Shown: positions 25,116 through 34,440, numbered from the stretch's first letter. The stretch: 64,000 bases of DNA from Streptomonospora nanhaiensis (GCF_026642255.1 NZ_CP113264.1:682001-746000), one strand, 5' to 3'. Translations and numbers: made by a program. Notes: a model not told the origin generated them from the sequence alone.

Positions 25116-26774
25116 CTAGATCTCCTCGCCGGACAGCAGGTCCGACGCGTCGGTGATCCGGTACGCGTACCCCTGCTCGGCGAGGAAGCGCTGCCGGTGC
25201 GCGGCGTAGTCCTGGTCGAGGGTGTCCCTGGCGACCACCGCGTAGAAGCGCGCGGCGCGGCCGTCGGTCTTGGGCCGCAGGACCCGGCCCAGGCGCTGGG
25301 CCTCCTCCTGGCGGGACCCGAAGGAGCCGGACACCTGCACCGCCACGCCCGCCTCGGGCAGGTCGATGGAGAAGTTCGCGACCTTGGAGACCACCAGCGT
25401 GCGCAGCTCGCCGGAGCGGAAGGCGTCGAACAGCCTCTCGCGCTCCTTGTTCCTGGTCTCGCCCTTGATCACGGGGGCGTCCAGGGAGGCGCCCAGCTCG
25501 TCCAGCTGGTCGATGTAGGAGCCGATGACCAGCACCTGCTCCTCGGGGTGGCGCTCCACGATCTGCCGCACCACCGAGGTCTTCGTCTCGGAGGAGGCGC
25601 AGAACCGGTAGCGGTCCTCGGGCTCGGCGGTCGCGTAGGCCAGGCGCTCGGACTCCGACAGGTCCACCCGGACCTCCACGCAGTCCGCGGGGGCGATCCA
25701 CCCCTGGTTCTCCATGTCCTTCCACGGGGCGTCGTAGCGCTTGGGGCCGATGAGCGAGAACACGTCGCCCTCCCGGCCGTCCTCCCGCACCAGCGTCGCG
25801 GTGAGCCCCAGGCGGCGCCGGGCCTGGAGGCTCGCCGTCATCCGGAAGATCGGCGCCGGCAGCAGGTGGACCTCGTCGTAGACCACGAGCCCCCAGTCGC
25901 GGGCGTCGAACAGCTCCAGGTGCGTGTACACGCCCTTGCGCCTGGCGGCCATCACCTGGTAGGTCGCGATCGTGACCGGCCGGATCTCCTTGCGCGTCCC
26001 CGAGTACTCGCCGATCTCGTCCTCGGTGAGGGAGGTGCGCCGCAGCAGCTCCGTCTTCCACTGGTGGACCGACACGGTGTTCGTCACGAGGATGAGGGTG
26101 GTCGCCCCGGTGAGCGCCATCGCCGCCGCGCCCACGATGGTCTTGCCCGCGCCGCACGGCAGCACGACGACGCCGGAGCCGCCCGCGTGGAAGCTCTCCG
26201 CGGCCTCCTTCTGGTAGCCGCGCAGCTCCCAGCCGTCCTGGTCCAGGTCGATGGCGTGGGCCTCGCCGTCCACGTACCCGGCCAGGTCCTCGGCGGGCCA
26301 GCCGATCTTCAGCAGCGCCTGCTTGAGGTTGCCGCGCTCGCTGGGGTGCACGGCCACCGAGTCCTCGCCCAGCCGCTCGCCGAGCATGCCCTTGAGCTTC
26401 TTGGCCCGGACGACCTCCTCCAGGACGGCCCTGTCCGAGGACTCCAGGACCAGCCCGCGCACGGGGTCACCGACGATGCGCAGGCGCCCGTAGCGCTGCA
26501 TGGTCTCGGCGATGTCCACCAGCAGGGAGTGCGGCACCGGGAACCTGGAGAAGCGGATCAGCGCGTCCACGACCTGCTCGGCGTCGTGTCCGGCGGCGCG
26601 CGAGTTCCACAGCGCCAGCGGAGTGATCCGGTAGGTGTGCACGTGCTCGGGTGCGCGCTCCAGTTCGGCGAAGGGCGCGATGGCTCGGCGGCACTCGCCG
26701 GCGAGCTCGTGGTCGACCTCGAGCAGGAGCGTCTTGTCGGACTGGACGATCAGGCAGGACACACGGACCTTCAA
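25116..26774 (-). CDS. bacterial XPB-type DNA helicase
   Basis: 552 residues, superfamily 2 helicase of the XPB/ERCC3 family. It has the damage-recognition N-terminal region, Walker A GAGKT (about residue 208), DEVH box (about 300), motif III GLTATLVRED, the RED motif, and motif VI QEEAQRLGRVLRPK. Mycobacterial XPB unwinds 3'-5' and is linked to repair; no nucleotide-excision partner is visible here. The frame begins with TTG at 26774; GTG at 26762 is an alternative, and the strong homology starts at LIVQSDKTLLLEVDHE. A helicase-associated protein of the same pathway is encoded 2 kb further on. Confidence 0.95.
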   Translation of the reverse strand: MKVRVSCLIVQSDKTLLLEVDHELAGECRRAIAPFAELERAPEHVHTYRITPLALWNSRAAGHDAEQVVDALIRFSRFPVPHSLLVDIAETMQRYGRLRIVGDPVRGLVLESSDRAVLEEVVRAKKLKGMLGERLGEDSVAVHPSERGNLKQALLKIGWPAEDLAGYVDGEAHAIDLDQDGWELRGYQKEAAESFHAGGSGVVVLPCGAGKTIVGAAAMALTGATTLILVTNTVSVHQWKTELLRRTSLTEDEIGEYSGTRKEIRPVTIATYQVMAARRKGVYTHLELFDARDWGLVVYDEVHLLPAPIFRMTASLQARRRLGLTATLVREDGREGDVFSLIGPKRYDAPWKDMENQGWIAPADCVEVRVDLSESERLAYATAEPEDRYRFCASSETKTSVVRQIVERHPEEQVLVIGSYIDQLDELGASLDAPVIKGETRNKERERLFDAFRSGELRTLVVSKVANFSIDLPEAGVAVQVSGSFGSRQEEAQRLGRVLRPKTDGRAARFYAVVARDTLDQDYAAHRQRFLAEQGYAYRITDASDLLSGEEI

Positions 26775-26997
26775 TCTCGCGGGGCGGGGGCGGCCTCAGG
26801 TGCAACGCGTCCGGGCCCCTGATCATGCCCTGCCGCCGAAATGCCCGCCCGGCCCCGTTCCCGGCCGCCGGAACGGCGTCCTCCAGGGTCCGCGCGCCCG
26901 CGTCCGCCGCTGTTCGGGTGGCGTGGAGTCCCGGGCCGGGCCCCGGGTCCGCGTGGCCGTGTCCGCCGCACCGGCGCGGCCCGCGCGGCGCGGTCGG
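26775..26997. other. intergenic spacer, nothing recognised
   Basis: 223 bases of extremely GC-rich sequence between XPB and the first dispanin-like gene. It should contain the XPB promoter, but no convincing motif is seen. Confidence 0.3.
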
Positions 26998-27459
26998 TCA
27001 GGTCTCGGAGGTGGCGATGGCGAAGCCGATCAGGCACGCGAGGACGGCCATGATCGCCAGGATCACCCCGTTGGAGATCCAGGCGTAGCGGAGGTGCCGC
27101 CGCGCCTTCTCCCGGTCGATCTTCTCCGTGAGGGAGAGCGCCGAGAACACGAGGCCGATGACGCCCAGGAACCCGCAGCAGGTCACCACGAGGAGGATCG
27201 ACACCACCAGGGCGGCGATGGCGCTCGTCTGGCTGGGCGGGGCCTCCTGGTACGGGGCGGCGTACGGCTCCATGCCGTGGGCGTGTCCGGCGGCGGGGCC
27301 GCCGTAGCCGTCCGGGGGCGGCGGGTACCCCGCTGGGTCGCCGTAGCCGCCGGGCGGCTGCGGATAGGGGCTGCCGTAGGGGTCGCCCTGCGGGTGGGGC
27401 TGCCCGGCGTAGGGGTCGCCGTAGGGGTCGTTGGGACCGGACTGCCAGTTCTCGCTCAA
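26998..27459 (-). CDS. proline/glycine/tyrosine-rich dispanin (CD225)-like membrane protein 1
   Basis: 153 residues. The first 80 residues are low-complexity with repeated DPYG/GYGDP/PPP units and are probably unstructured in the cytoplasm. Two helices follow (SAIAALVVSILLVVTCCGFLGVIGLVFSAL and WISNGVILAIMAVLACLIGFAI) joined by a charged loop with EKARRHLRYA. This matches the CD225/dispanin layout, C-C-x-x-G-hydrophobic-F-S-A then A-x-x-x-hydrophobic. TTG start at 27459 with GGAGG nine bases upstream. It is one of three tandem paralogues. Role unknown. Confidence 0.8.
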   Translation of the reverse strand: MSENWQSGPNDPYGDPYAGQPHPQGDPYGSPYPQPPGGYGDPAGYPPPPDGYGGPAAGHAHGMEPYAAPYQEAPPSQTSAIAALVVSILLVVTCCGFLGVIGLVFSALSLTEKIDREKARRHLRYAWISNGVILAIMAVLACLIGFAIATSET

Positions 27460-27601
27460 GGTCGTGACCTCCGGGAGGTGTCGGTGTACGGGGGAGCCGT
27501 CGGGGACGGCGGGGAGGGGGAGGGCGGCGCTCGGGGCCGGTCCGCCGCCGGGGGCCGGGAACCGGTTCGCGCGGCCGGTCCGCCGGTACCTGCGGGCCCG
27601 G

Positions 27602-28054
27602 TCAGACGCTGAGGATCACCACCGCCAGGAGCATGAGCGGGATGAAGAACACCACCGACAGCGCGGCGTAGGCGAAATTGCACGCCCACGCGTACCGGAG
27701 GTGGCGCTCGACCTCGGCCGCGTCCGGGTAGCGCCTGACCGCCATGACCCCGAAGCCGATGCCGGGCAGGTTCGCCACGAGGAGGAAGAACCACATGCCC
27801 AGGTACAGGCCCAGGACGGGCACCACCAGGCTGAGCAGCGCCGTCACCAGGGCCGCGACCGCTCCCCCCAGCCGGGCCGGGGGGCCCGTGGGGCCGGCTC
27901 CGGGGCCGGCTCCGGGACGGGGGCCGGGGCGGTGGCCGAACGGCCCGCCGGACGCCGGACGCGAAGGGCCCGCCGGCCCCGGGGGCCGCACCGAGCCGAG
28001 CGTGGAGCCCTGCTCGCGCTCCCAGAAGGCCTTGGGTCCGCCCTGGCCGCTCAT
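27602..28054 (-). CDS. dispanin-like membrane protein 2 with Gly/Pro-rich N-terminus
   Basis: 150 residues from ATG 28054. Residues 1-60 are Gly/Pro/Arg-rich; then come long hydrophobic segments (VAALVTALLSLVVPVLGLYLGMWFFLLVANLPGIGFGVMAV and ACNFAYAALSVVFFIPLMLLAVVILSV) with the connecting loop EVERHLRYAWA, which is nearly the same as HLRYAWI in paralogue 1. Gene order, orientation and that shared loop show that the three genes arose by tandem duplication. Confidence 0.75.
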   Translation of the reverse strand: MSGQGGPKAFWEREQGSTLGSVRPPGPAGPSRPASGGPFGHRPGPRPGAGPGAGPTGPPARLGGAVAALVTALLSLVVPVLGLYLGMWFFLLVANLPGIGFGVMAVRRYPDAAEVERHLRYAWACNFAYAALSVVFFIPLMLLAVVILSV

Positions 28055-28188
28055 CACCGCTCGTCCGCCTCCCGTCGGCCGCGGGGGCCGTCGTCGCCGA
28101 GCCGCCCTCGCGGCCGTCCCATACTGCCGCATACCCAGCCCGCCGCGCGCGGACCCGGCGCCCGGCGGCACGGTTCGTCAAACACCGG

Positions 28189-28662
28189 TCAGTAGTTGGT
28201 CACCGGGACGATCCCCTGGATCCACGAGCCCGCCTGGGTGAACATCACGAACGTCAGCACCAGCATCACGAAGAACATCACCCCGGCGGCGCCCAGGCAG
28301 TACCAGGAGTAGCGGGTGAGCGTCTCCGCCTGGACGGGGCGGCCCCGGTCGCGCGCGTGGGCGGCGCGCACCGCGAACACGATCCCGGCGACCCCGAACA
28401 GCCAGTTCGCGCAGCACAGGAACGTGAGCGCGTGCAGGATCAGGGCCATCGTCGAACTGTTGGCCCCGCCGGGGAGCGGCGTCCGGGACCCCTCGCGGTC
28501 GTCGTCGCGCCCGTCCCACTCCTCCCGCCCGTCCGGTTCGTCGGCGCGGGGGCGGTCCCGGCGCCCCGCCCCGCGGCTCCGCCCACGGCCGCCGTCGCGG
28601 TCGTCGTCGCGTCCGTGGTCGCGGGGGGACGATGCCCCGGGGGGCAGCGATGTGTCGCTCAT
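28189..28662 (-). CDS. dispanin-like membrane protein 3 with charged Asp/Arg-rich N-terminus
   Basis: 157 residues. The N-terminal 65 residues are dominated by D and R (RDDDRDGGRGRSRG, RPRADEPDGREEWDGRDDDRE) and would be disordered. The two-helix part is MALILHALTFLCCANWLFGVAGIVFAV, loop ARDRGRPVQAETLTRYSWYCLG, then a second helix FFVMLVLTFVMFT. C-C and the helix-loop-helix order match its two neighbours. ATG start. Three different disordered N-termini on one membrane module suggest different partners. Confidence 0.78.
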   Translation of the reverse strand: MSDTSLPPGASSPRDHGRDDDRDGGRGRSRGAGRRDRPRADEPDGREEWDGRDDDREGSRTPLPGGANSSTMALILHALTFLCCANWLFGVAGIVFAVRAAHARDRGRPVQAETLTRYSWYCLGAAGVMFFVMLVLTFVMFTQAGSWIQGIVPVTNY

Positions 28663-28870
28663 GGGGGTGTCTCTCGCTGTCGGTGGGCGGACCGGCTCGC
28701 ACCCACACTAGAGGGCGTGCCCGGCGGGCACCCACCCCGCTGCGCGACGCCCCGGCACGCCCCTCGCGGTGTTCTCATCGGTCGACAGGAATCCACCCTG
28801 ACTCCCTCTTCGGCCTCGCGGGGAAAGCACCGGATACGCCGCTCGCGACGGGCGGCACCCACCGGACACC

Positions 28871-31432
28871 CTAGTGCGGCCCCGCCGCCCCTCGCCGGTC
28901 GCCGCCGGGGACGCCGTTCCCGCCGCCGGGCTCCGGCCCGTCCAGCTCGGCGACGGCGTTCACCCGGTGCACGGCGAACCGGTGCACGGACGCGCGCGTG
29001 GCGTCGTAGGCGGTGAGGAAGCCCCCGTCCACGCTTGAGGGCTCCACGATCCGGCTCACCTGCCGTCCGTCCGTGTCCGTGTAGCCGATCCACACCCGGC
29101 GGCCGTCCTTCGCCGCCCGGGTGAGCGCCTCCAGCACCGCCGCGTTCCTCGACCCGGGAGGCCCGTCCTCCGGAAGGGGGATCGGCGTGCGCGCCGCGTT
29201 GGACGCCTCGTCCCCGGCCCGCACGGCCCGCACGGCGGCGCGCGCCATGTCCCGGAACGACCCCCCGGGCGGCGGCGGGACGTCCGCCGGGTCGGACCGC
29301 CGCGCCTCGGGACGGCTCAGCCGCATGGTCCCGTCGCCGCTCTCGGGCACCGGGTGGTAGCCGAGCTGGCGCAGCCGCTCCAGGAGCGCGGCCCGGTTGG
29401 AGCGGCTCGCCACCACGGTGGGGGCCAGCCGGAACAGTCCCAGGTCCTGGGCCCGGCGGTCCCCGAGCAGCTCCTCCAGCAGGGCGGGCTCGTCGCAGCG
29501 CAGGTAACCGGAGGCCGAACCGGCCCGCAGCCGCCCGTGCCGGCGCCCCACGTCCGACACCAGGTAGCGCAGCGCCTGCGGAAGGGGGGTGCGCGAGTGG
29601 CGTTCGAGCAGGGCGGTGATGTCGGCGACGCCCTGCCCCGCGTCCAGGGCGCGGCGCACGGACTCCTCCGTGAAGCGGTACACGGTGGCGCCGCCGGTGG
29701 ACTCCACGTCCGCGACCAGCGCGAGGTCGCGGGCGAGACCGGTGACGAGGGGGCCGGGGGCCACCGCCGTCAGGTCGCCCTGCACCAGCACGTAGTCCAG
29801 CGGCTTCGGCATCTCCGCCGCGAGGACCCTCGCTGCGTCGTCGTCCTCCCCCTCCAGCAGGGGGCGGGTGTGCCCGGCCAGCGCGCCGCGCCCGGTCAGC
29901 CCGAGCGCGGCGGCCTCCGCGGCGGCGATCTCCACCAGTTCGGCGTAGACCGGCGACTGGCGGCGCGGGCGGCGCCACGACAGGCGCGAGGCCAGCGACC
30001 CGGGCAGCGGGGCGAACCCGGGCGGGGCGGTGGCCATCTCGCCCAGCAGGTCGCGGCGGGCCTGGGGGGCCGCGGGCCGGACCAGCCCGGACCCGAGCAC
30101 GTTGCGCACCCGGCCGCCGGAGTCGCGCGACCCGTTGAGGGAGGCGACCCGGTCGGAGTCCAGCCAGGCGGAGGCGAGCCGCAGCCAGCGGCGCTCGGGC
30201 GGGGTCTCCCGCCACAGGTCGTAGGCGCGGGTGGGCAGCCACTCGCCCTCGACGCGGTCGTCGGCGCCGAGCAGCCCGGCGGCGTGGGCGACCTCCACGA
30301 ACAGGGCGGCGGTGGTCTCGTCGGTGTCCATCGCCTGGGCCGCGCGGCGGAGGTCGCGTACCCCCAGGCCGCCGTTGCGGAGCACCGCGGCCGGCTCCTG
30401 CGACCAGCGTTCGAGCAGTTCCTCGATCGCCCGCAGCACCGTGAACGCCTGCCCGGCGGCGGCCCGGGTGACGGCCTCGCCGGGGTTCGGGGTGCCCTCG
30501 AACGGCGGCGGCGCGGTGGTGACCTCGCGGAACAGCAGCCCCGAGCGGAGGGCGAGGGCGGCCTCGCGCGGCAGGGTGAGGGTGTCGTCCCCGCTGGGGA
30601 GGAGCAGCGCCCGGGCGATCAGCGTCTCGACCGGGGAGGAGGCGACCGCGAGGGTGACCTCGCGGCGGGCGTCGGAGACGGTCCCGTTGGGGGGACCCCA
30701 CGCCATGCCGTCGAGCAGCCTGCGCGCCTGCGGGCCGACCTGCCCGATGAGCCCCAGGACGCGCCCGGGGTCGGCCAGGAGCGTCGCGACCGTCTCGACG
30801 GGCGTGTGCGCGGTGCTGTCGGGGACCAGGTCGCGGGCGAGCCGCGCGGCGGCGCCGTGCGGAAGGCCGGCGAGGAGCACGCGCGCCGGAGGTCCGAGCT
30901 GTGCCGGGTGGGGGATCAGGTCGCGCAGCACCTGGACGGGGCGGAGCCTGCCCCTGTCGGGCCAGACCAGGGCCAGTTCGAGCAGGGTGTCCAGGGCGTC
31001 GGCGAGGGGGTCCCCGGCGGGGCCGTCCTCCGCCGCGCCCCCCTGGGACCCGGAGGCCCCTCCGCCGTCCGCCGCGCCGGGGAGGGGGAGCGTGCCCAGC
31101 GCCCCGGCCAGGTCCACGGTCTGGACGCCCACCGGTTCGGACAGCCGGTCGTCGCCGAGCGCGATGACGGCCTCCAGCACCTGGAGGGTGAACCGGTCCA
31201 GGCGTTCGAGGACCCTCAGGACCGCGTTGCGGCTGGTCGCGCGGGCCGCGAGCGCGCCGATGTCGGACGGGACCGGCTGTGCCAGGTCGGGCCGGGCGGA
31301 CAGCAGGGCGGCGAGCTCCCCGTCCGACCGGCTGCGCAACCAGGAGGTGAAGGTGGGGGGACGTCCCGGGGCGGGGGCCGCGGGGCTCCCCCCGCCGGGC
31401 ACGTGCTCGTCGGGTGCTGCGTTCTCGGTCAT
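28871..31432 (-). CDS. XPB/Ssl2-like helicase-associated protein (Helicase_C_3 type)
   Basis: 853 residues from ATG 31432. It is the large actinobacterial protein that accompanies XPB: an N-terminal winged-helix-like region (FTSWLRSRSDGELAALLSARPDL), repeated helical segments, then a conserved domain PKPLDYVLVQGDLTAVAPGPL and a C-terminal WYL-like part (RVWIGYTDTDGRQVSRIVEPSSVDGGFLTAYDA). It has no helicase motifs, so it is a partner or DNA/nucleotide sensor rather than an enzyme. A similar gene is next to XPB in mycobacteria; here three membrane-protein genes separate them. A longer frame reaches 31507 but adds sequence with no family similarity. Confidence 0.85.
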   Translation of the reverse strand: MTENAAPDEHVPGGGSPAAPAPGRPPTFTSWLRSRSDGELAALLSARPDLAQPVPSDIGALAARATSRNAVLRVLERLDRFTLQVLEAVIALGDDRLSEPVGVQTVDLAGALGTLPLPGAADGGGASGSQGGAAEDGPAGDPLADALDTLLELALVWPDRGRLRPVQVLRDLIPHPAQLGPPARVLLAGLPHGAAARLARDLVPDSTAHTPVETVATLLADPGRVLGLIGQVGPQARRLLDGMAWGPPNGTVSDARREVTLAVASSPVETLIARALLLPSGDDTLTLPREAALALRSGLLFREVTTAPPPFEGTPNPGEAVTRAAAGQAFTVLRAIEELLERWSQEPAAVLRNGGLGVRDLRRAAQAMDTDETTAALFVEVAHAAGLLGADDRVEGEWLPTRAYDLWRETPPERRWLRLASAWLDSDRVASLNGSRDSGGRVRNVLGSGLVRPAAPQARRDLLGEMATAPPGFAPLPGSLASRLSWRRPRRQSPVYAELVEIAAAEAAALGLTGRGALAGHTRPLLEGEDDDAARVLAAEMPKPLDYVLVQGDLTAVAPGPLVTGLARDLALVADVESTGGATVYRFTEESVRRALDAGQGVADITALLERHSRTPLPQALRYLVSDVGRRHGRLRAGSASGYLRCDEPALLEELLGDRRAQDLGLFRLAPTVVASRSNRAALLERLRQLGYHPVPESGDGTMRLSRPEARRSDPADVPPPPGGSFRDMARAAVRAVRAGDEASNAARTPIPLPEDGPPGSRNAAVLEALTRAAKDGRRVWIGYTDTDGRQVSRIVEPSSVDGGFLTAYDATRASVHRFAVHRVNAVAELDGPEPGGGNGVPGGDRRGAAGPH

Positions 31433-31597
31433 CGGGTCCACGCTAAGCGATGCCGGGTCCCGTGTTCGCGTGAGTCCCGGCGGTTCCCCCTTGTCACCAC
31501 CCGTCACCGAGGGTGAGTCCGTATCCGAAGACGATTCGGTGACCGAAATTGGGAAGGGGGGTTAAATGCCAGGTCGTTGTCGGCCAATATTGGAGTC

Positions 31598-32392
31598 ATG
31601 ACCCAGCGCTCGGAACAACTGGTACTGGACTATCTGTCCGAGGTCGGCCTGGTCCTGCACGGTCGCATGTCGGCGAGGGAGCGCACCGCCTTCCTCGCGG
31701 AGCTCCGCTCGCGGATCGACGCGCGCCGCGCGGCGGCGGAGGGCGACGGCCCCGAGGCCGTGCGGGGAATCCTCCGGGGCCTCGGCAGCCCGGAGGACCT
31801 GGTGGAACGCGAGATCGCCGGACGCGACCTCGACATCGAGGACACGGAGCTGATCCCGCCCAGGCCGCGTCACGCCGACCGGCCGCCGCCGCCGTGGCGG
31901 GGCGGCCCCAGCCGCGGGCTGATGTCCCTCGTGGAGGGCCCGCGCCAGACGGACATCCACGTCACCGGCCGCCGCGCGGACCGCGCGGAACGCGCCGCCC
32001 GCAACGCCGGGAGCCGGAGCGGTCCGCCCGGCGTCGTGGCGCTGGTGCGCCGGCACCCCGCGGAGGCGGCCGCCCTGGGCCTGATGCTGCTCACGGTGCC
32101 GTGGTCCCTGAACCTCGCCTACCTGTGGGTGCTCGGCGCCGTGCTCGTCGTGCTCAGCCAGGTGTGGAGCGCGGTGGACAAGTGGGTCGGCGTCGGCCTG
32201 CCCCTGGCGGCCTGCCTCGTCGGGATGGCCCTGTGGTCGGGGGAGGCCGAGTTCGTCGACCAGTACGTCCAGGAGTCCCTGGCCGCCACGGGCGTCGTCG
32301 GCCTCGCCGTGGGCTCCCTGGTGGGCGTCGTGTACCTGTACCCGAGGGCGCGCCGCTCCGCCGGCGCGGAGGAGCGCCGGGCCCGGGAATGA
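31598..32392 (+). CDS. membrane protein with HAAS-like N-terminal domain
   Basis: 264 residues. The N-terminal 70 residues (QLVLDYLSEVGLVLHGRMSARERTAFLAELRSRI, AVRGILRGLGSPEDLVEREIAGRD) have the helical pattern of HAAS/DUF1700 domains, which join PadR regulators to membrane proteins. Residues about 150-245 hold four hydrophobic helices. ATG at 31598 with TTGGAGT close upstream. It is divergent from the helicase-associated gene. No PadR gene is adjacent, so its regulator, if any, is elsewhere. Confidence 0.75.
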   Translation: MTQRSEQLVLDYLSEVGLVLHGRMSARERTAFLAELRSRIDARRAAAEGDGPEAVRGILRGLGSPEDLVEREIAGRDLDIEDTELIPPRPRHADRPPPPWRGGPSRGLMSLVEGPRQTDIHVTGRRADRAERAARNAGSRSGPPGVVALVRRHPAEAAALGLMLLTVPWSLNLAYLWVLGAVLVVLSQVWSAVDKWVGVGLPLAACLVGMALWSGEAEFVDQYVQESLAATGVVGLAVGSLVGVVYLYPRARRSAGAEERRARE

Positions 32393-32965
32393 CGCCCCGG
32401 CCGCCGAGGGCTTTCGCCCCCGTCGCCCCTTCCCGCGTTCTCCGGAGCGGGACGGGAACGCGGTCGCGCCGTTCCGGCTGGTCATTGCTTGGCAAACGCT
32501 GGGGAATAACCTTTTACGGTCCGCCCGTTACTACGAGTCCTGGACCACGGATTCGGGTAGGCATGTCACTACACCGCCGTTTTCGCTTCGCGGCGGTCGT
32601 ATCGGTAACGGTGGCCCGACGGCCAGTTCGGGCGCCACTTCGGTCGAGGCGGCCCGCTTCACCGCCGAGTCCCGTCCCACACTCCGCACCCAGCGGTGGG
32701 GGCCGCCAGCACCGCACGAGGCCCGGGTGAGCCGTATCCGGGCCTCGTTCCCGTTCCCGGGGAGCCATTCCGTGTTCGGTGGGGAGTTCCTCCCGCCTCC
32801 CGGAGGCGGAGAATTATGCCCTCGCGTCCGGATGCCCTTCCGCACTAACCTGGTAAGCCCATGGAAACCACGGGAGCCCGGGACGGACGGGTGGGCCGGG
32901 GGCCGCCTGTGCGCCTTTGCCGCCCCCTGCCCCGGGGCCCGCCAGCGAAAGCACGAGGTCTCTAC
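32393..32965 (+). other. long region without a supported gene, upstream of cold-shock gene
   Basis: 573 bases. The first part (about 32480-32620) has AT-richer stretches; GAGGCCCGG (32718-32726) and CCGGGCCTC (32738-32746) form a nine-base stem with an 11-base loop. Short frames exist (for example ATG 32563 to 32730, 55 residues, arginine-rich) but none has a good ribosome site. It may contain a long 5' leader of the cold-shock message, as cold-shock genes often have, or a small RNA ended by the hairpin. Confidence 0.35.
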
Positions 32966-33349
32966 GTGCCCACCGGCAAGGTCAAGTGGTACGACGGCGA
33001 CAAGGGTTTCGGATTCCTCACGCGCGACGACGGCGGCGAGGTCTTCGTGCACTCCTCGTCCCTGCCCCCGGACACCGTGTCGCTGCGGCCCGGGCAGCGG
33101 GTCGAGTTCGGCGTCGCGGACGGCCGCAAGGGCGCCCAGGCGCTCCAGGTCGTGCTCCTGGACACCCAGCCCTCCGTCGCCAGGGCCCGCCGCAAGTCGC
33201 CCGACGAGATGGTGGCCCTCACCGAGGACCTCATCAAGCTCATGGAGGGCCTCTCCACCGGCTACCGCAGGGGCCGCCATCCGGAGCGCAGGGATGCCGC
33301 GCGGATCTCCTCCGTGCTGCGCGCGGTGGCCGACGACCTGGAGGCCTGA
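32966..33349 (+). CDS. cold-shock domain protein with C-terminal extension
   Basis: 127 residues. Residues 1-65 are a CspA-type OB fold: TGKVKWYDGDKGFGFLTRDDGGEVFVHSSSL with RNP1 (KGFGFL) and RNP2 (VFVHSS). Classic Csp proteins are about 67 residues; this one has a 60-residue C-terminal helical extension (SPDEMVALTEDLIKLMEGL, ISSVLRAVADDLEA), the longer CspB type seen in mycobacteria. It binds single-stranded RNA or DNA. GTG start with GAGG seven bases upstream. It is followed by DUF3027, a neighbour that is common in actinobacteria. Confidence 0.93.
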   Translation: MPTGKVKWYDGDKGFGFLTRDDGGEVFVHSSSLPPDTVSLRPGQRVEFGVADGRKGAQALQVVLLDTQPSVARARRKSPDEMVALTEDLIKLMEGLSTGYRRGRHPERRDAARISSVLRAVADDLEA

Positions 33350-33468
33350 CCGCCGCGGGCCCTTCCGTCCGCCCCCGGGAGGGCCCCTCCGACACCACAA
33401 GACTTGATCAAGAGGATGTATCGGGCGAACCTTGACCCGCGTTATGGTCAAATCGGTGCTCGCGATCA

Positions 33469-34290
33469 GTGAGAATGGGGAACGTGAGCCCTTCTCGACG
33501 TTCTCCTGTACCGGACAAGGCCTGTGTCGACGCGGTGGAGTTGGCCCGCTCGGTGGCCGCCGAGGCCGGGCGACCCGAATGGGTGGGTGACGCGCTCACC
33601 CCCCAGGTCGAGGACACGCGCCTGGTCACCCACTACTTCACCTGCCTCGACCCCGCCTACCCGGGGTGGAACTACGCGGTCACCGTCGTCCGCGCCTCGC
33701 GCGCCAAGGACGTCACGGTCAACGAGGTCGTTCTGCTCCCCGGCGAGGGCGCCCTCGTGGCGCCCGAATGGCTGCCCTGGAAGGAGCGGCTGCTCCCCGG
33801 CGACCTCGGCGTCGGCGACCTCCTGCCCACGGAGGAGGACGACGAGCGCCTCATCCCCGGCTACGCCCAGGTGCCCGACAGCGAGCTGGACGCCGAGGGC
33901 GTGGACCAGCAGATGGTCTGGGAGCTGGGACTGGGCCGTCGCCAGGTCCTCTCCGAGGTCGGACGCGAGCAGGCCGCCGAGCGCTGGTACAACGGCGAGG
34001 CCGGGCCGCGCAGCCCGATCGCCGCGGCCGCTCCGGACCGCTGCATCACCTGCGGCTTCATGACCCCCCTCGCCGGTGAGCTGCGCCAGATGTTCGGCGT
34101 GTGCACCAACGAGTACGCCCCCGACGACGGCCGGGTGGTCTCCATGGACCACGGCTGCGGGGCCCACTCCGAGGTGCGCCGTCCCGAGCCGCAGGCCGGC
34201 CCCAGCGGCCCGGTCGTCGACGAGATGGGCTACGACCACATCGTCTTCGACGACACCGCCGAACTGGAGCTCGTCTCCTCCGAGTCCTGA
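33469..34290 (+). CDS. DUF3027 family protein
   Basis: 273 residues from GTG 33469; ATG 33475 or GTG 33484 are equally possible starts. It contains the DUF3027 core: ACVDAVELARSVAAEAG, TRLVTHYFTCLDPAYPGWNYAVTVVRASRAKDVTVNEVVLLPGEGALVAPEWLPW. Near the C-terminus a CITCGF and GVCTNEYAPDDG pair with MDHGCGAHSE gives four cysteines that could bind zinc. The family is restricted to actinobacteria and its function is unknown. It lies 119 bases downstream of the cold-shock gene. Confidence 0.9.
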   Translation: MRMGNVSPSRRSPVPDKACVDAVELARSVAAEAGRPEWVGDALTPQVEDTRLVTHYFTCLDPAYPGWNYAVTVVRASRAKDVTVNEVVLLPGEGALVAPEWLPWKERLLPGDLGVGDLLPTEEDDERLIPGYAQVPDSELDAEGVDQQMVWELGLGRRQVLSEVGREQAAERWYNGEAGPRSPIAAAAPDRCITCGFMTPLAGELRQMFGVCTNEYAPDDGRVVSMDHGCGAHSEVRRPEPQAGPSGPVVDEMGYDHIVFDDTAELELVSSES

Positions 34291-34440
34291 CGGGCCGTGT
34301 CCTCCTCCGGAGAAAGCACGCCCCGCCGCGCTGTCGGACCCTGGCCCCCCGTCCCGGTGGGCTAGGGTCTTCCTACCGCACCCACCCTCGCCCCGGGTGC
34401 ACCGTGCCGGGTCGTGCCCGCAGCGCAGGAGGAACCCACC

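Noticed and set aside
22729..26157. 1142-codon minus-strand frame over the FtsX permease and XPB
   Set aside because: Antisense composition, no ribosome site and no family similarity; the opposite strands carry recognisable genes.
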